The translations under genes were made by a program, and so were the position numbers. From Candidatus Fluviicola riflensis (GTDB taxonomy: Bacteria; Bacteroidota; Bacteroidia; Flavobacteriales_D; Crocinitomicaceae), in NCBI GenBank assembly GCA_002243285.1, contig CP022585.1:2158641-2222640 (forward strand): 64,000 bases of DNA, read 5' to 3'. How positions within the stretch are numbered: position 1 is the first letter of the stretch; every line of letters starts with the position of its first letter. Shown piece by piece: positions 52,612 through 61,414 of this stretch. The notes beneath the pieces were generated by a model. The model saw nothing but the letters and a program-made list of their open reading frames with translations, searched no databases and was not told the origin of the DNA.

Positions 52612-54355
52612 AAGAGGCTGTTGGATTATAGTATTTTTCCCATAGGGAATTTCTGAATTTATAATTCGGATCTACCTGTTGTTTCAAGCGGAATAGTTTT
52701 TTAGCATGTGGATAAGCTCTGTGAAACTGAGCTTCTGTTGCATGAAGCTGATAAGGCAAATAATAAGATCCGTCGGAATCCAAGACCGTATCCGTGAGTT
52801 CACGCGTCCAGATTCCTACGGTATTCTTGGCTTTTTCGTTCGTACTTTGCTTGTACCAGATAACAAAGGCAAATACTTCCCCCTCACTCCAACTGAGCAA
52901 TGATTCCCGGTTTTGAATGGCATGACGAATTGATACATTAATCACATTCACCTTATATCGACGGAAAATCTCTGCCATTTTAACAGAAAAATCATCAAAC
53001 TGATCAACAGGAACAAAATACTCTTGCAGAATATAGGAACTGTACTCCCGCGATGACGGTTCTAATTCAGCCAGATCATACCCGGCTTCGTAATTCCGCC
53101 AATGTACTTTTTTACGGCTATACAGGATCGGATCAATGATAAACTGCCTTCTCCATTTAGAAAAATTGCTCTTACTGAATGAACTGATAAAGAATCGTTC
53201 TACGGGATATTGTGAACGAAGTGTTATCAAACGTGATTTCTGAGTTGACTTCTTATTGGTTTTCTCCCAGGAAACGGCACGAATACGAGAAAAATCAGGT
53301 GGATAGAGATCTCCATTGTGAAAAATGACTTTTTCATTGTCACGGATATTCTTCCTAAAAAAATCCAGGTACTGATCCGTCCGCATCAGCTTCCATTTCC
53401 GTTCCAGTAATTCGTTCACAGTTAAGTCCAATTCCACAGCTACAATTACCGCAACTGCATTGTAGCATCCAATCACTGCTTCAAACAATTCCGGATGTTC
53501 TGTTCTTGAAACCGTTTTTAATTCTCCGTCGGCTGTAATAATATCCATTGAACGAACAGTCATTGCCAATGAACCGAAGCCAATGTATCTTCCGTGGCAA
53601 TTTACACTCACCGATCCACCAACCGTAAAATTTGCATATGATTGCATTACTTTGACACTCAAGTTTTTCGAATCAATGTATTTTTGAATATCACACCAAC
53701 GGATTCCCGCTTCTACTTTAATCACTTTCTCTTCCGGTGAAAATGAGAGCACACGGTTCATGGTTCTCATGTCGATATGAATTCCATAAGAACTAGCGGT
53801 ATGTCCACCCATGCTAAACCGACCTCCTCCAACAGAAATGTGTGTTGAAGTGTTTCGAATAATCTCCTGAACAGTTTCCACCGAATCGGGAACGAACACC
53901 TTCGAAACCAAAACAGGGTTTAACCTCGATACATCATTCACGATCTTCTCGCCTGTTTTTAAATGCTTAATGTACTCCGCATCCGGATTTTTGTAGTAAT
54001 CGGAAGCAAGATTCGGGCTGGGGCCAAACTTATTTCCCCTCTTTTTACCTCTTCCGAATCCAAGGATCAGAAATAGTGTCAGCGGGCCGAAAACAGGAAT
54101 CAGGATTAGCCAAAGCCAGTAACCAGACATGCCCACATCATGCAGACGCTTATTTGCTGTGCAAAACAAAGCCCAATACAACAAGGGGTACAAGATCCAT
54201 GTTGTGGTTTCGGAAAGGCCGTTTTGCAGTAAATTATACAAGGTATAAAAGGCGGTCCAAATAAATACCGAAGCCAGCCAATACGTCCGCCGGTTGATTC
54301 TTCCTCTTTGGGTGAAGAGCAAGTACGAAATGGGCAGTTGTTTTTGATAATTCAT
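52604..54355 (-). CDS. DUF805 membrane domain fused to FAD-linked oxidase
   Basis: 583 aa. N-terminal DUF805-like domain (about 13-110): RGRINRRTYWLASVFIW, NKRLHDVGMSGYWLW, typical of the small YhaH-type membrane proteins. From about 135 a VAO-type FAD domain follows (HISVGGGRFSMGGHTASSYGIHIDMR, SYANFTVGGSVSVNCHGRYIGFGSL), then a substrate-binding part and the D-arabinono-lactone-oxidase-like C-terminus (YPHAKKLFRLKQQVDPNYKFRN). No His-flavin attachment is obvious. Joining DUF805 to a VAO oxidase is not something I know as common. First gene of a three-gene unit. Confidence 0.85.
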   Translation of the reverse strand: MNYQKQLPISYLLFTQRGRINRRTYWLASVFIWTAFYTLYNLLQNGLSETTTWILYPLLYWALFCTANKRLHDVGMSGYWLWLILIPVFGPLTLFLILGFGRGKKRGNKFGPSPNLASDYYKNPDAEYIKHLKTGEKIVNDVSRLNPVLVSKVFVPDSVETVQEIIRNTSTHISVGGGRFSMGGHTASSYGIHIDMRTMNRVLSFSPEEKVIKVEAGIRWCDIQKYIDSKNLSVKVMQSYANFTVGGSVSVNCHGRYIGFGSLAMTVRSMDIITADGELKTVSRTEHPELFEAVIGCYNAVAVIVAVELDLTVNELLERKWKLMRTDQYLDFFRKNIRDNEKVIFHNGDLYPPDFSRIRAVSWEKTNKKSTQKSRLITLRSQYPVERFFISSFSKSNFSKWRRQFIIDPILYSRKKVHWRNYEAGYDLAELEPSSREYSSYILQEYFVPVDQFDDFSVKMAEIFRRYKVNVINVSIRHAIQNRESLLSWSEGEVFAFVIWYKQSTNEKAKNTVGIWTRELTDTVLDSDGSYYLPYQLHATEAQFHRAYPHAKKLFRLKQQVDPNYKFRNSLWEKYYNPTASYE

Positions 54356-54477
54356 ACCGGTGTTAAATGTACAAGAAATTCGGTTTGATGCTTCTTGTTG
54401 GATCCCTTATCCATACAAAAAAACGTAGTCTGCCAGTTTTAATACCATGGCAGTTTAATGAAATTCCCATTCCAACA

Positions 54478-54524
54478 AAAAAGGACGATCCATCTGCCTT
54501 AGGCTAACGGACCGTCCTTTTAAT
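54478..54524 (-). terminator. Terminator of the DUF1761 gene
   Basis: AAAAGGACGATCC / GGACCGTCCTTTT with one mismatch, loop containing GCCTTAGGC; T-run on the minus strand, 15 bases after the stop. Confidence 0.75.
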
Positions 54525-54538
54525 TTCATCGTTCCAGA

Positions 54539-54985
54539 TTATCCCATAAAAACAATGATAAACGAAACCACCAATAATGACAATAAGTGATACGATGTAT
54601 TGATCAGGAATAACTTCCATGATTTCATTTCCCATGAAACCGTGTTGAGGTCAACAGGAACGAAAAATCCGAGCCATGTAAATACCGCAGACATGGTGGC
54701 CATCAAAGCAGGTGTCATCATTTCAGAAGCCGGTTGGTTCCATGTTTCCGGATTCCATACGGCAATGTTATGTGCCAAAACCCAGGCCATCAGAAAATTT
54801 CCGACCACCATCAGGAACATACTTCTTACAAAAAAAGCAGTGGATGGTTTTTGATCGAGGTTCAGTCCCATTTCTCTGGCCCACACTTTTCCGAAAAGTG
54901 GTGTGTACCAAATAAAACCGAGAAAGAAATTTGCCACTACAGCAACGGCAATGGCGACGAAATTAATGTGAATGTTTGGTTCCAT
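54539..54985 (-). CDS. DUF1761 domain membrane protein, paralogue
   Basis: 148 aa, four TM helices; INFVAIAVAVVANFFLGFIWYTPLFGKVW is the DUF1761 signature. Paralogue of the gene at 28388. A small inverted repeat GTTTGA-CATA-TCAAAC (about 55003-55018) lies just upstream and might be an operator. Confidence 0.9.
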   Translation of the reverse strand: MEPNIHINFVAIAVAVVANFFLGFIWYTPLFGKVWAREMGLNLDQKPSTAFFVRSMFLMVVGNFLMAWVLAHNIAVWNPETWNQPASEMMTPALMATMSAVFTWLGFFVPVDLNTVSWEMKSWKLFLINTSYHLLSLLVVSFIIVFMG

Positions 54986-55102
54986 ACTAGTATTTTTTTA
55001 ATGTTTGACATATCAAACGAAAAAGCCGGAAGAAGGTTTCGAATAATCAATACAACGTTGTTTTTCTATCGATTTAAGTCTAATTCGTTGAAATTCAAGC
55101 AC

Positions 55103-55134
55103 AAAAAAAAGCCCTGAGTTATCTTCAGAGCTTT
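55103..55134 (-). terminator. Terminator of the VOC gene
   Basis: AAAGCCCTGA / TCAGAGCTTT stem (one mismatch) with a run of eight T on the minus strand, 22 bases past the stop. Confidence 0.75.
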
Positions 55135-55155
55135 CAAATCGGTTTTTTTCGAAAT

Positions 55156-55524
55156 TTAATTCATCGAATGCAAGGCCAGTTTATTCCCTTCCGTATCAAT
55201 GAAATGTGCCATGAATCCATTACTACCAATAGAAGTTTTCGGCATCAGTACTTTACCACCGGCAGCTTCAATCCTTGAAAGCGGTCCGCTCAAATCATCA
55301 CCACCATTGAGATAAATCACGGGTCCGGTCATTGAAGGTTCAAATCCTTCGCCCTGAACAATTCCGCCACCCACTCCATTTTGCATGTCGCACGGAAGAA
55401 TTCCGTATTTGTAGTCAGGATGCGGCATTTCCTGGATCTCCGCATCGAAAAGCTTTCCGTAAAATGCTTTCGCTCTGTCGAAATCTTTGACTGGAATTTC
55501 GAACCAGTTAATTGAATTGATCAT
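55156..55524 (-). CDS. VOC family protein (glyoxalase-like)
   Basis: 122 aa, one VOC fold with two beta-alpha-beta-beta-beta units: INWFEIPVKDFDRAKAFYGKLF and the C-terminal IGSNGFMAHFIDTEGNKLALHS. Metal ligands would be a His/Glu pair, but the first unit lacks the usual His, so catalytic activity is uncertain. Confidence 0.9.
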   Translation of the reverse strand: MINSINWFEIPVKDFDRAKAFYGKLFDAEIQEMPHPDYKYGILPCDMQNGVGGGIVQGEGFEPSMTGPVIYLNGGDDLSGPLSRIEAAGGKVLMPKTSIGSNGFMAHFIDTEGNKLALHSMN

Positions 55525-55634
55525 ATAATTGTGTTATTTGGTTTTCTTCTTGTAATCTTACTTTCCCAAGTTTGATCCTAATCCAAACCGTAGAAAAATA
55601 TTCTTTTGTGCTAATAAAAGACAGGTGTAAATCT

Positions 55635-55851
55635 GATAAATCTATCCTACTTTTTTCTTGATAAAAAAGTAGGATAGATTTATCAAGGCTGTAAGTCCCA
55701 ATCTTGAGAACCACGGCTTGTTTTGCTACCTCAGCCCAACTCGCAAAACGTCATTGACGGCTTGTTTTACAAACAATCCGATGACTGTGCTCAAACAGGG
55801 CATCGGTTACGCATAACGCACCTCGTTCTCTTGCGATTGTTACTTAATGCC
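55635..55851. repeat. Dispersed structured repeat, copy B
   Basis: Starts with a perfect 22-base-arm hairpin (55635-55656 / 55663-55684, loop CTTGAT) and continues as the ~170-base core shared with copy A. No gene in 55525-55865. Confidence 0.85.
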
Positions 55852-55865
55852 ATTCGAAGACCCCA

Positions 55866-56213
55866 CTATTTGGTTTTCTTCTTTTTGGAGGCTTTTGCTT
55901 TGCTGTTAAATTCCAGTGACAAATTGATCCAATAATCGAAATCGGCGGCATTTTTCATTCCCGTGTCGTCAATCAGCACATATCCTTTCATCGGACGATT
56001 GGTGAAATCCATTGTCCGGCAGCCTTGTTTCTCAACAGCAGCGGCATGAAAATCAGGATCAATGCGGCACATCAATTCATCTTTGATGATCCCGACGCAC
56101 ATTTTTCCATTGTACATGAAGGTCAATCCGCCCATCATGGATTTTTCCTCAATATTTTCCAGATTGGCCAGTCGTTCACGAATACGATCTGCCAGTTTTT
56201 CATCGTAAGCCAT
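55866..56213 (-). CDS. TfoX/Sxy family N-terminal domain protein
   Basis: 115 aa: EEKSMMGGLTFMYNGKMCVGIIKDELMCRIDP and CRTMDFTNRPMKGYVLID are the TfoX N-terminal core. In gamma-proteobacteria this domain belongs to the competence regulator; stand-alone copies elsewhere have no proven role. Lys-rich tail KASKKKKTK. Confidence 0.9.
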   Translation of the reverse strand: MAYDEKLADRIRERLANLENIEEKSMMGGLTFMYNGKMCVGIIKDELMCRIDPDFHAAAVEKQGCRTMDFTNRPMKGYVLIDDTGMKNAADFDYWINLSLEFNSKAKASKKKKTK

Positions 56214-56303
56214 GGAATAATATTAGTGAGTTTTCAGTTACGTTCCGAGCTTCAGAGAATATTTTTTTGTTACGATCTTATTACCGTGTAGGTGAAAAAC
56301 TCC

Positions 56304-57485
56304 TTATCTCTCAACAACATCAACCATCAAAACCACCCCACTCTGAACCCTGATTCCGCTTCTTCTACCCGATTTCCATTTCGGCATTTTTTCAAAAACA
56401 GCTTTTAGCACTTGATCAACGTTTGCCGCATTTTCACCTTGAACTGACAGATATACAGGCTTACCTTCTTCCGTGATTTCAAAATGGATCCTGTATTTCC
56501 CCTCAAACGGAACATCACCGGAGGAAAATACCGATTGCAATTCAGGGATGATGTATTTCTCGAATTGATAATTTCCACCCGGGTATTCTGGACTCTCGGT
56601 TACATAAGCAATTATCTCATCATAAGGCATTTCCGCTACTTCATTCGAAATGGGCACTTTTAACAATGCCGGATGTTTGGTCGTTTTTACGAGTACTCCT
56701 TCGGCATTGTACTCACGCCATACAGCAACCGGTTTACCTTCTTTGAACCAGCTTTCTTTCAGCAACGTTCCTTTCGCGGAATAATTCCTGACCTGCGTCA
56801 CCAATTGATTGAGGACCATCGTGTCATTCACCACCGAAGCAACGATGCCGTTTTTGTACAGCACAGAATCGTTCCCGGAACATTTAACGCTGAGGATTCC
56901 ATCCGGAGTATAGAAATATTCGGTTTCATTCAGCAACTTTCGCCGGATGATGCCTTCTGGCGACCATTCGATCACCAGTGAATCGGGGCCTGTTATTTTT
57001 TTGTAGCACACTCTCGAGGGAATTCCGTCAGGATAATATTCCCGGTGCATGGACAAGGTGGTGGCAAAGCTTCCGTAATACAAATCACGTGGTTGTGTGA
57101 CAGACACCCAAAAACTATCGATTGATTGGATGTTTCCTTTTTCGTCGCGCAATACAAGACGAGGTGAGGTAATTCGATCATTGTGCGTCAGAAAATTCCC
57201 CGACATGACGCCGTTTTGGTAAACAACCACGCTGTCATGCTCTTTTCCGTAAAACATTCTGACACGAACTCCGGGATCTCGTGTTCCCCATTCCTGTGTT
57301 TCGACCTGAAGATCAGTTATTTTCACCCAATTATTGCGGTTTACGTTGCCAAAGAGCTGTGCGTTGGCTTGGAACGTGGCCAGAGAAACCAAAAGGAATA
57401 ACGCTTTCGCCGATCGCGTGTCGCCAATAGCTTTAGCGATGGCACAAGCTTCAGCGAAGGAGCAAAGAAAAAACCGGAAGAGCAT
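56304..57485 (-). CDS. Secreted MORN/TonB-C-like protein with repeat-derived N-terminus
   Basis: 393 aa. C-terminal ~95 residues are a TonB C-terminal-like domain (YPGGNYQFEKYIIPELQSV, FEGKYRIHFEITEEGKPVYLSVQGEN, MPKWKSGRRSG). The middle has YwqK/MORN-type segments (YYPDGIPSRVCY, WREYNAEGVLVK). The signal peptide is KALFLLVSLATFQANAQ, but the ~25 residues before it (AEACAIAKAIGDTRSA) are encoded by a short repeat block related to 24056-24095. The start codon at 57485 may be an artefact of that insertion; a start near residue 28 would need a non-ATG codon. Confidence 0.78.
   Translation of the reverse strand: MLFRFFLCSFAEACAIAKAIGDTRSAKALFLLVSLATFQANAQLFGNVNRNNWVKITDLQVETQEWGTRDPGVRVRMFYGKEHDSVVVYQNGVMSGNFLTHNDRITSPRLVLRDEKGNIQSIDSFWVSVTQPRDLYYGSFATTLSMHREYYPDGIPSRVCYKKITGPDSLVIEWSPEGIIRRKLLNETEYFYTPDGILSVKCSGNDSVLYKNGIVASVVNDTMVLNQLVTQVRNYSAKGTLLKESWFKEGKPVAVWREYNAEGVLVKTTKHPALLKVPISNEVAEMPYDEIIAYVTESPEYPGGNYQFEKYIIPELQSVFSSGDVPFEGKYRIHFEITEEGKPVYLSVQGENAANVDQVLKAVFEKMPKWKSGRRSGIRVQSGVVLMVDVVER
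57405..57466. repeat. Short palindromic repeat block inside the 5' end of a CDS
   Basis: Contains GCGATGGCACAAGC-type stems and AGCTTCAGCGAAGGAGCA (57447-57464), identical to 24078-24095. It encodes part of the signal region of the adjacent secreted protein on the minus strand. Confidence 0.6.
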
Positions 57486-57619
57486 GAATCTTTATTTTTG
57501 ATAAAGATACAGGATGAGGTGGGATTGCATAAAATCGTTGAGGTTGAATTTATTTTAATGCTCAAACCAAATTGAACCAGGATACGCATTGATTGTTTAA
57601 GATAGTAAGTTTGAGAAAA

Positions 57620-58159
57620 CTATTGCACCTTATTAATCTCACCATTTTTGTTTGTGCTATTCTTATCAATTTTTTGTTTCTCTAAATAATGGTCGACTTC
57701 ATGTCTTTTAAAAAGTGTGACCGAAGTCATAAAATCCCGAAATCCTTCCCCGTGGTTTTCAAATTTTTTGTATTCTCCGGATAAAGCAAAAAAATCATCT
57801 CCTTCATTTCGCATCATTTCAGCATTTTTTCTAAAATGCTTCCATCTCGCATCAAAATTCATTTGTCTATTTAAGGCAGTAATTAAAGCGATCATTATAC
57901 TTATAACGCTTACTATAGATAATCCGAAAGGGAGACTAGTAGTAGATTTGTCAATCCCTTCGATAACTGGGATTAAAAGGCTAAAAAAGATAATAATGAT
58001 TTGCGAGGTATTACTACTGAAAACTCCTTGCCTAGCAGATTTATTTAAAAGCAAAAAGTAGTCAAGCCAAATAATCTTTACAAGATTTTTTTGAGCTTCA
58101 TCTAGACTTAAATCTTTGATTACACTTTCATAATGCTTTTTTTCTATTGAACTCTTCAT
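57620..58159 (-). CDS. SLATT/DUF4231-like two-helix membrane protein
   Basis: 179 aa: an N-terminal helical region (ESVIKDLSLDEAQKNLVKIIWLDYFLLLNKSARQG), two TM helices (about 53-70 and 80-97), then a charged helix LNRQMNFDARWKHFRKNAEMMRNEGDDFFALSGEY. That is the SLATT plan, found in predicted pore-forming effectors linked to nucleotide-signalling defence systems. No cyclase or sensor is next to it. AT-rich compared with its neighbours. Confidence 0.7.
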   Translation of the reverse strand: MKSSIEKKHYESVIKDLSLDEAQKNLVKIIWLDYFLLLNKSARQGVFSSNTSQIIIIFFSLLIPVIEGIDKSTTSLPFGLSIVSVISIMIALITALNRQMNFDARWKHFRKNAEMMRNEGDDFFALSGEYKKFENHGEGFRDFMTSVTLFKRHEVDHYLEKQKIDKNSTNKNGEINKVQ

Positions 58160-58307
58160 GAATTATTCTTGTTCGTAGTTAAGTCTTTCAAAGCTATAAG
58201 AATAAATCAGATTTCAAAAAAATGGTTATTCAAAATAATAATCTATTGGGTAATATTCTTGCTTTTCATAAATTCGAGAGAGAAGTAGAATGTCTTATTA
58301 CAAAACT

Positions 58308-58655
58308 TCAGCTTGTGCGATTCTGCTTAATTCTTATTTCGAGTAAATGTAGATATGACAGTCCAAAAGGTGCAGCGCAAATGTAATTCGAAACCTTTAT
58401 TTTAGTTAATCCAGATGCAATATGTCCTTCATGTGCAAGTCTATTTCTAAGTTGTCCTAATTTGTTCAGATGTCCTCGAATATGGTCAGGCAAAGGAGGG
58501 AATTTTTCATATTCAGCAAACATTGGCAGCAATACATTTAATTGATGACTATAAGTTGCGACACTACTCAGCATATCCCCAACTCGGTCTCTGCCCGCAT
58601 ACATATTAAAATAATCATTTAATATCACCACTGATGCGTTAAGAAGATATAACAA
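58308..58655 (-). CDS. HEPN-like protein, probably truncated
   Basis: 115 aa, TTG start forced by a stop just upstream. The sequence begins mid-domain (SVVILNDYFNMYAGRDRVGDML) and ends with LGQLRNRLAHEGHIASGL; RNRLAH fits the HEPN R-x4-H motif of RNases and nucleotide-binding HEPN proteins. It looks like the C-terminal remains of a longer gene. AT-rich region, no Bacteroidota promoter seen. Confidence 0.45.
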   Translation of the reverse strand: MLYLLNASVVILNDYFNMYAGRDRVGDMLSSVATYSHQLNVLLPMFAEYEKFPPLPDHIRGHLNKLGQLRNRLAHEGHIASGLTKIKVSNYICAAPFGLSYLHLLEIRIKQNRTS

Positions 58656-58758
58656 CCTTTAAAACTGAATAAATACAAGGCATACCGAGGTAATTCAAAT
58701 GGGAGGGGCAGGTCCACCTTCTTTTTCAAGGCTCCTCTTATGTTTTCTATGTGAACTA

Positions 58759-60336
58759 TTACACATCCTTCTCTCCCAAATTCCCGTTCGACGGCCCGTT
58801 AATCACTTCCCCCAATGCTGAAAATCGCGATCCGTGTGCGGGACAATCAAAGGTTTTTTCGTCGGCGTTCCATTGCACAATTGCTCCCAGGTGCGGACAA
58901 ACCGCAGTACAGGTGTGCAATTGGTCGTTCTCATCCCGGTAAACGGCTATTTTCTTTAAACCTTCGCGCAATACGGCTCCTTCTCCCCGCTTAAGTTCTT
59001 CCATCGTTTTCTGATCGCCGGGCATGAGCCATTCTGCGTACTGGCGCACCATATTTCCGACTTCTTTGAGGTAATCGCCCGGAGCATGAAGCATAACGCT
59101 TCGTGAAGGATCGAAAGCTGCTGTCCACTTATTTTCCTTTCCGTGAATCAAATCAGTAATCAATTGCGCACCAATGGCAGCATTCGTGATCCCGTTGCCC
59201 GAATCGCCGGTGATAATGAAGGTTGTTTCACTTCCCGGGTTTTTACCGATAAAACCACAACCGTCTACGGTATTGATTACCTGTCCTGACCATTTGGCCG
59301 CAATACCTATGATCAAAGGAAAGTGAGCTCTCGCCCAGGTTTCTAGTCGCTTATAACGGATTTCGGCAGGAATTTCTTCACGATCTTCCTGTCCGGTGCG
59401 GTAATCTTCTCCGCCGACAATTAAATAATCGTGTTGCTCAGTGCCTTCTTCGATGCGTACATAATGATATGGTTTTTGCACCCAGGGTACATCCTTGTCG
59501 CCTGTGTCCCACCAAAGTGCGTGGTCAATGCTTCCTTTCGGAATTTTTGCAGCGATGGCGTACGTTCTATAGGGCCATTGCTTGGTATGTGTGATCAAAG
59601 GGCCGGCAACAGGTGTATTGGTTGCAATTACAAGCTGTTTTGCCGTCACTTTAAATCCATTTACGATGGCGCTGTTTTCCGTAAATTCTTTTGCTTTTGA
59701 CCGGATAAAAATATTCCCACCTTTACGGGCAACCGCGTTTGCCAGCCCATTCAGGAACAGCAATACATGGAATTGTGCCTGATGTGGAACACGAAGACAA
59801 CGCTGCTTACGGTCTTTTAAAAAACCGGGAACTGTTTCAAGAAGATCCGTTTTCAATCCGATCCTATTGGTTACTTCGTATTCCTTATCCAGGATCGATT
59901 CATCATCTGTCGGATGCGCAAAAAGGTAACCATCAACCCGTTTGAAATGACATTCGATCTTTTCGCGTTTCACCAGGTTTTCGATCCAATCGATTGCCGT
60001 TTTATGCGCATCACCAATCAATCGAGTCTGCTCTTCTCCCATGCGCGATACAAGTTCAGCATATTGTGTATCAAGCGAATAAGTCAGATGCGCTGAAGTT
60101 CGCCCGGTTTCACCACTTCCAATTTCACCGTCTTCAACAAGCACTACGCTTTTGCCTGAATCAAGCAACTGATACGCAGTCATTAATCCCGCCACACCGC
60201 CACCAACGACCAGCACATCGGTTTCCAGATCCCTGTATAATGGTTTAAATGCATTTTCAACAGGCTTCAGCATCCAGATCGGTGTATTGTTTCCTGAAGT
60301 TTGCTGATCATCAAAAAATAGTTTCTCTCGCTTCAT
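58759..60336 (-). CDS. FAD-dependent oxidoreductase with C-terminal Rieske domain
   Basis: 525 aa. DAO-type FAD fold with VLVVGGGVAGLMTAYQLL near the start, GSGETGRTSAHLTY, and the second FAD loop IITGDSGNGITNAAIG. C-terminal Rieske [2Fe-2S] domain with CPHLGAIV and CPAHGSRFS, giving the C-x-H and C-x-x-H ligands. Such fusions act in betaine or amine oxidation or as general oxidoreductases; substrate unknown. Unusually for the phylum it has a strong Shine-Dalgarno. Confidence 0.9.
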   Translation of the reverse strand: MKREKLFFDDQQTSGNNTPIWMLKPVENAFKPLYRDLETDVLVVGGGVAGLMTAYQLLDSGKSVVLVEDGEIGSGETGRTSAHLTYSLDTQYAELVSRMGEEQTRLIGDAHKTAIDWIENLVKREKIECHFKRVDGYLFAHPTDDESILDKEYEVTNRIGLKTDLLETVPGFLKDRKQRCLRVPHQAQFHVLLFLNGLANAVARKGGNIFIRSKAKEFTENSAIVNGFKVTAKQLVIATNTPVAGPLITHTKQWPYRTYAIAAKIPKGSIDHALWWDTGDKDVPWVQKPYHYVRIEEGTEQHDYLIVGGEDYRTGQEDREEIPAEIRYKRLETWARAHFPLIIGIAAKWSGQVINTVDGCGFIGKNPGSETTFIITGDSGNGITNAAIGAQLITDLIHGKENKWTAAFDPSRSVMLHAPGDYLKEVGNMVRQYAEWLMPGDQKTMEELKRGEGAVLREGLKKIAVYRDENDQLHTCTAVCPHLGAIVQWNADEKTFDCPAHGSRFSALGEVINGPSNGNLGEKDV

Positions 60337-60350
60337 ATCCCTCCTGTTTA
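60337..60350 (-). promoter_or_regulatory. Strong Shine-Dalgarno AGGAGGG
   Basis: AACAGGAGGGAT lies directly before the ATG of the Rieske oxidoreductase, with only two bases between the purine run and the start. Such sites are rare in this phylum, which hints at transfer from elsewhere or specially strong translation. Confidence 0.6.
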
Positions 60351-60577
60351 CTATTATAGAGGAAGTTAAGGAAAATCGAAACCGGGATAAAATGAATTAA
60401 GATAATTTAAGAAGCTGCGCATTTCAGTGTTAAAATGAACTGAAAAGCCTGTTAAGAATCCTTAATATGCACACATCCGTTTTTTTGATTCACCGAAATA
60501 ACAGTATATTTCCCCTATGCACGGATACACAGCATAAGCATGTGTCACTGTATAATACAATAACTAATTCAATAGGT

Positions 60578-61234
60578 ATGTGTTTTTCGGCGAGTGCAAG
60601 TTTTATAGCGGGAGCAGCTTTAACAGTTGTAGGAGTGGCTTCCATGAGCCAGGTTCGTAAACCCGCTCATATGATTTTTGCCAGTCTTCCTCTGATATTC
60701 GCCATTCAGCAGATCTGTGAAGGATTCGTGTGGTTGTCGTTATCGAATCTCACTTTTTTCTGGGCACATACATACGCGAAATACGCTTTTCTCTTTTTTG
60801 CGCAGATCATCTGGCCTTTTTGGATTCCGCTCGCATTCCTGTCTATCGAACGCGTACCCAGGCGGCGGAAGATCATGCGTTATTTTCTATTCGCCGGAAT
60901 TGCCGTTTCACTCCTGCTCACCGGCCGCCTGATTTTTTCAGCAGCTGTTGCAGAAATCGATGGATGTCACATTGCCTACAAGGTCGGTACAACAAAAGCA
61001 ATGCAAGTCTTAACCGGGATTTTATATATCTGTTCCATAGTGATTGCACCATTCTTCTCCAGTTGGAGAACCGCCATTGCCCTGGCGACGGTCAACGTAG
61101 TCTCCCTGTTAATTACCACTTTGTTCTTTGAGGTTTACCTTGTATCGGTGTGGTGCTTTTTTGCAGCTTTGCAAAGTGTACTGGTCTTTTTTGTGATGCG
61201 GGAAATTAGACGGAAATCATTGGAGAATACTTGA
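60578..61234 (+). CDS. DUF6629 family membrane protein
   Basis: 218 aa from the ATG at 60578, giving the family N-terminus MCFSASASFIAGA; the frame opens 37 codons earlier without support. Seven hydrophobic helices. Function unknown. Confidence 0.88.
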   Translation: MCFSASASFIAGAALTVVGVASMSQVRKPAHMIFASLPLIFAIQQICEGFVWLSLSNLTFFWAHTYAKYAFLFFAQIIWPFWIPLAFLSIERVPRRRKIMRYFLFAGIAVSLLLTGRLIFSAAVAEIDGCHIAYKVGTTKAMQVLTGILYICSIVIAPFFSSWRTAIALATVNVVSLLITTLFFEVYLVSVWCFFAALQSVLVFFVMREIRRKSLENT

Positions 61235-61414
61235 ATAACGGTTTAAATGAGATGTCACCCCTCTCATTAGCGGTATTACCGTTTGCTCGGATCACGAGCA
61301 GTACTCGCAGTTCCTCAAGGGGAGAAGTTGGTCTTACTTCTGAATTTCAAGTCCCTATGTTTCCTTATGTGCCCTACCGTGTCCGCCTTAGGTGGATGTG
61401 GTTAAAAATGAGGG

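Noticed and set aside
55723-55935. 70-codon frame inside dispersed repeat copy B
   Set aside because: Copy A has no matching frame, so the repeat is not conserved as protein.
61235-61414. Possible small gene or element between DUF6629 and GH92 genes
   Set aside because: Only short imperfect palindromes and no credible start or conserved frame were seen.
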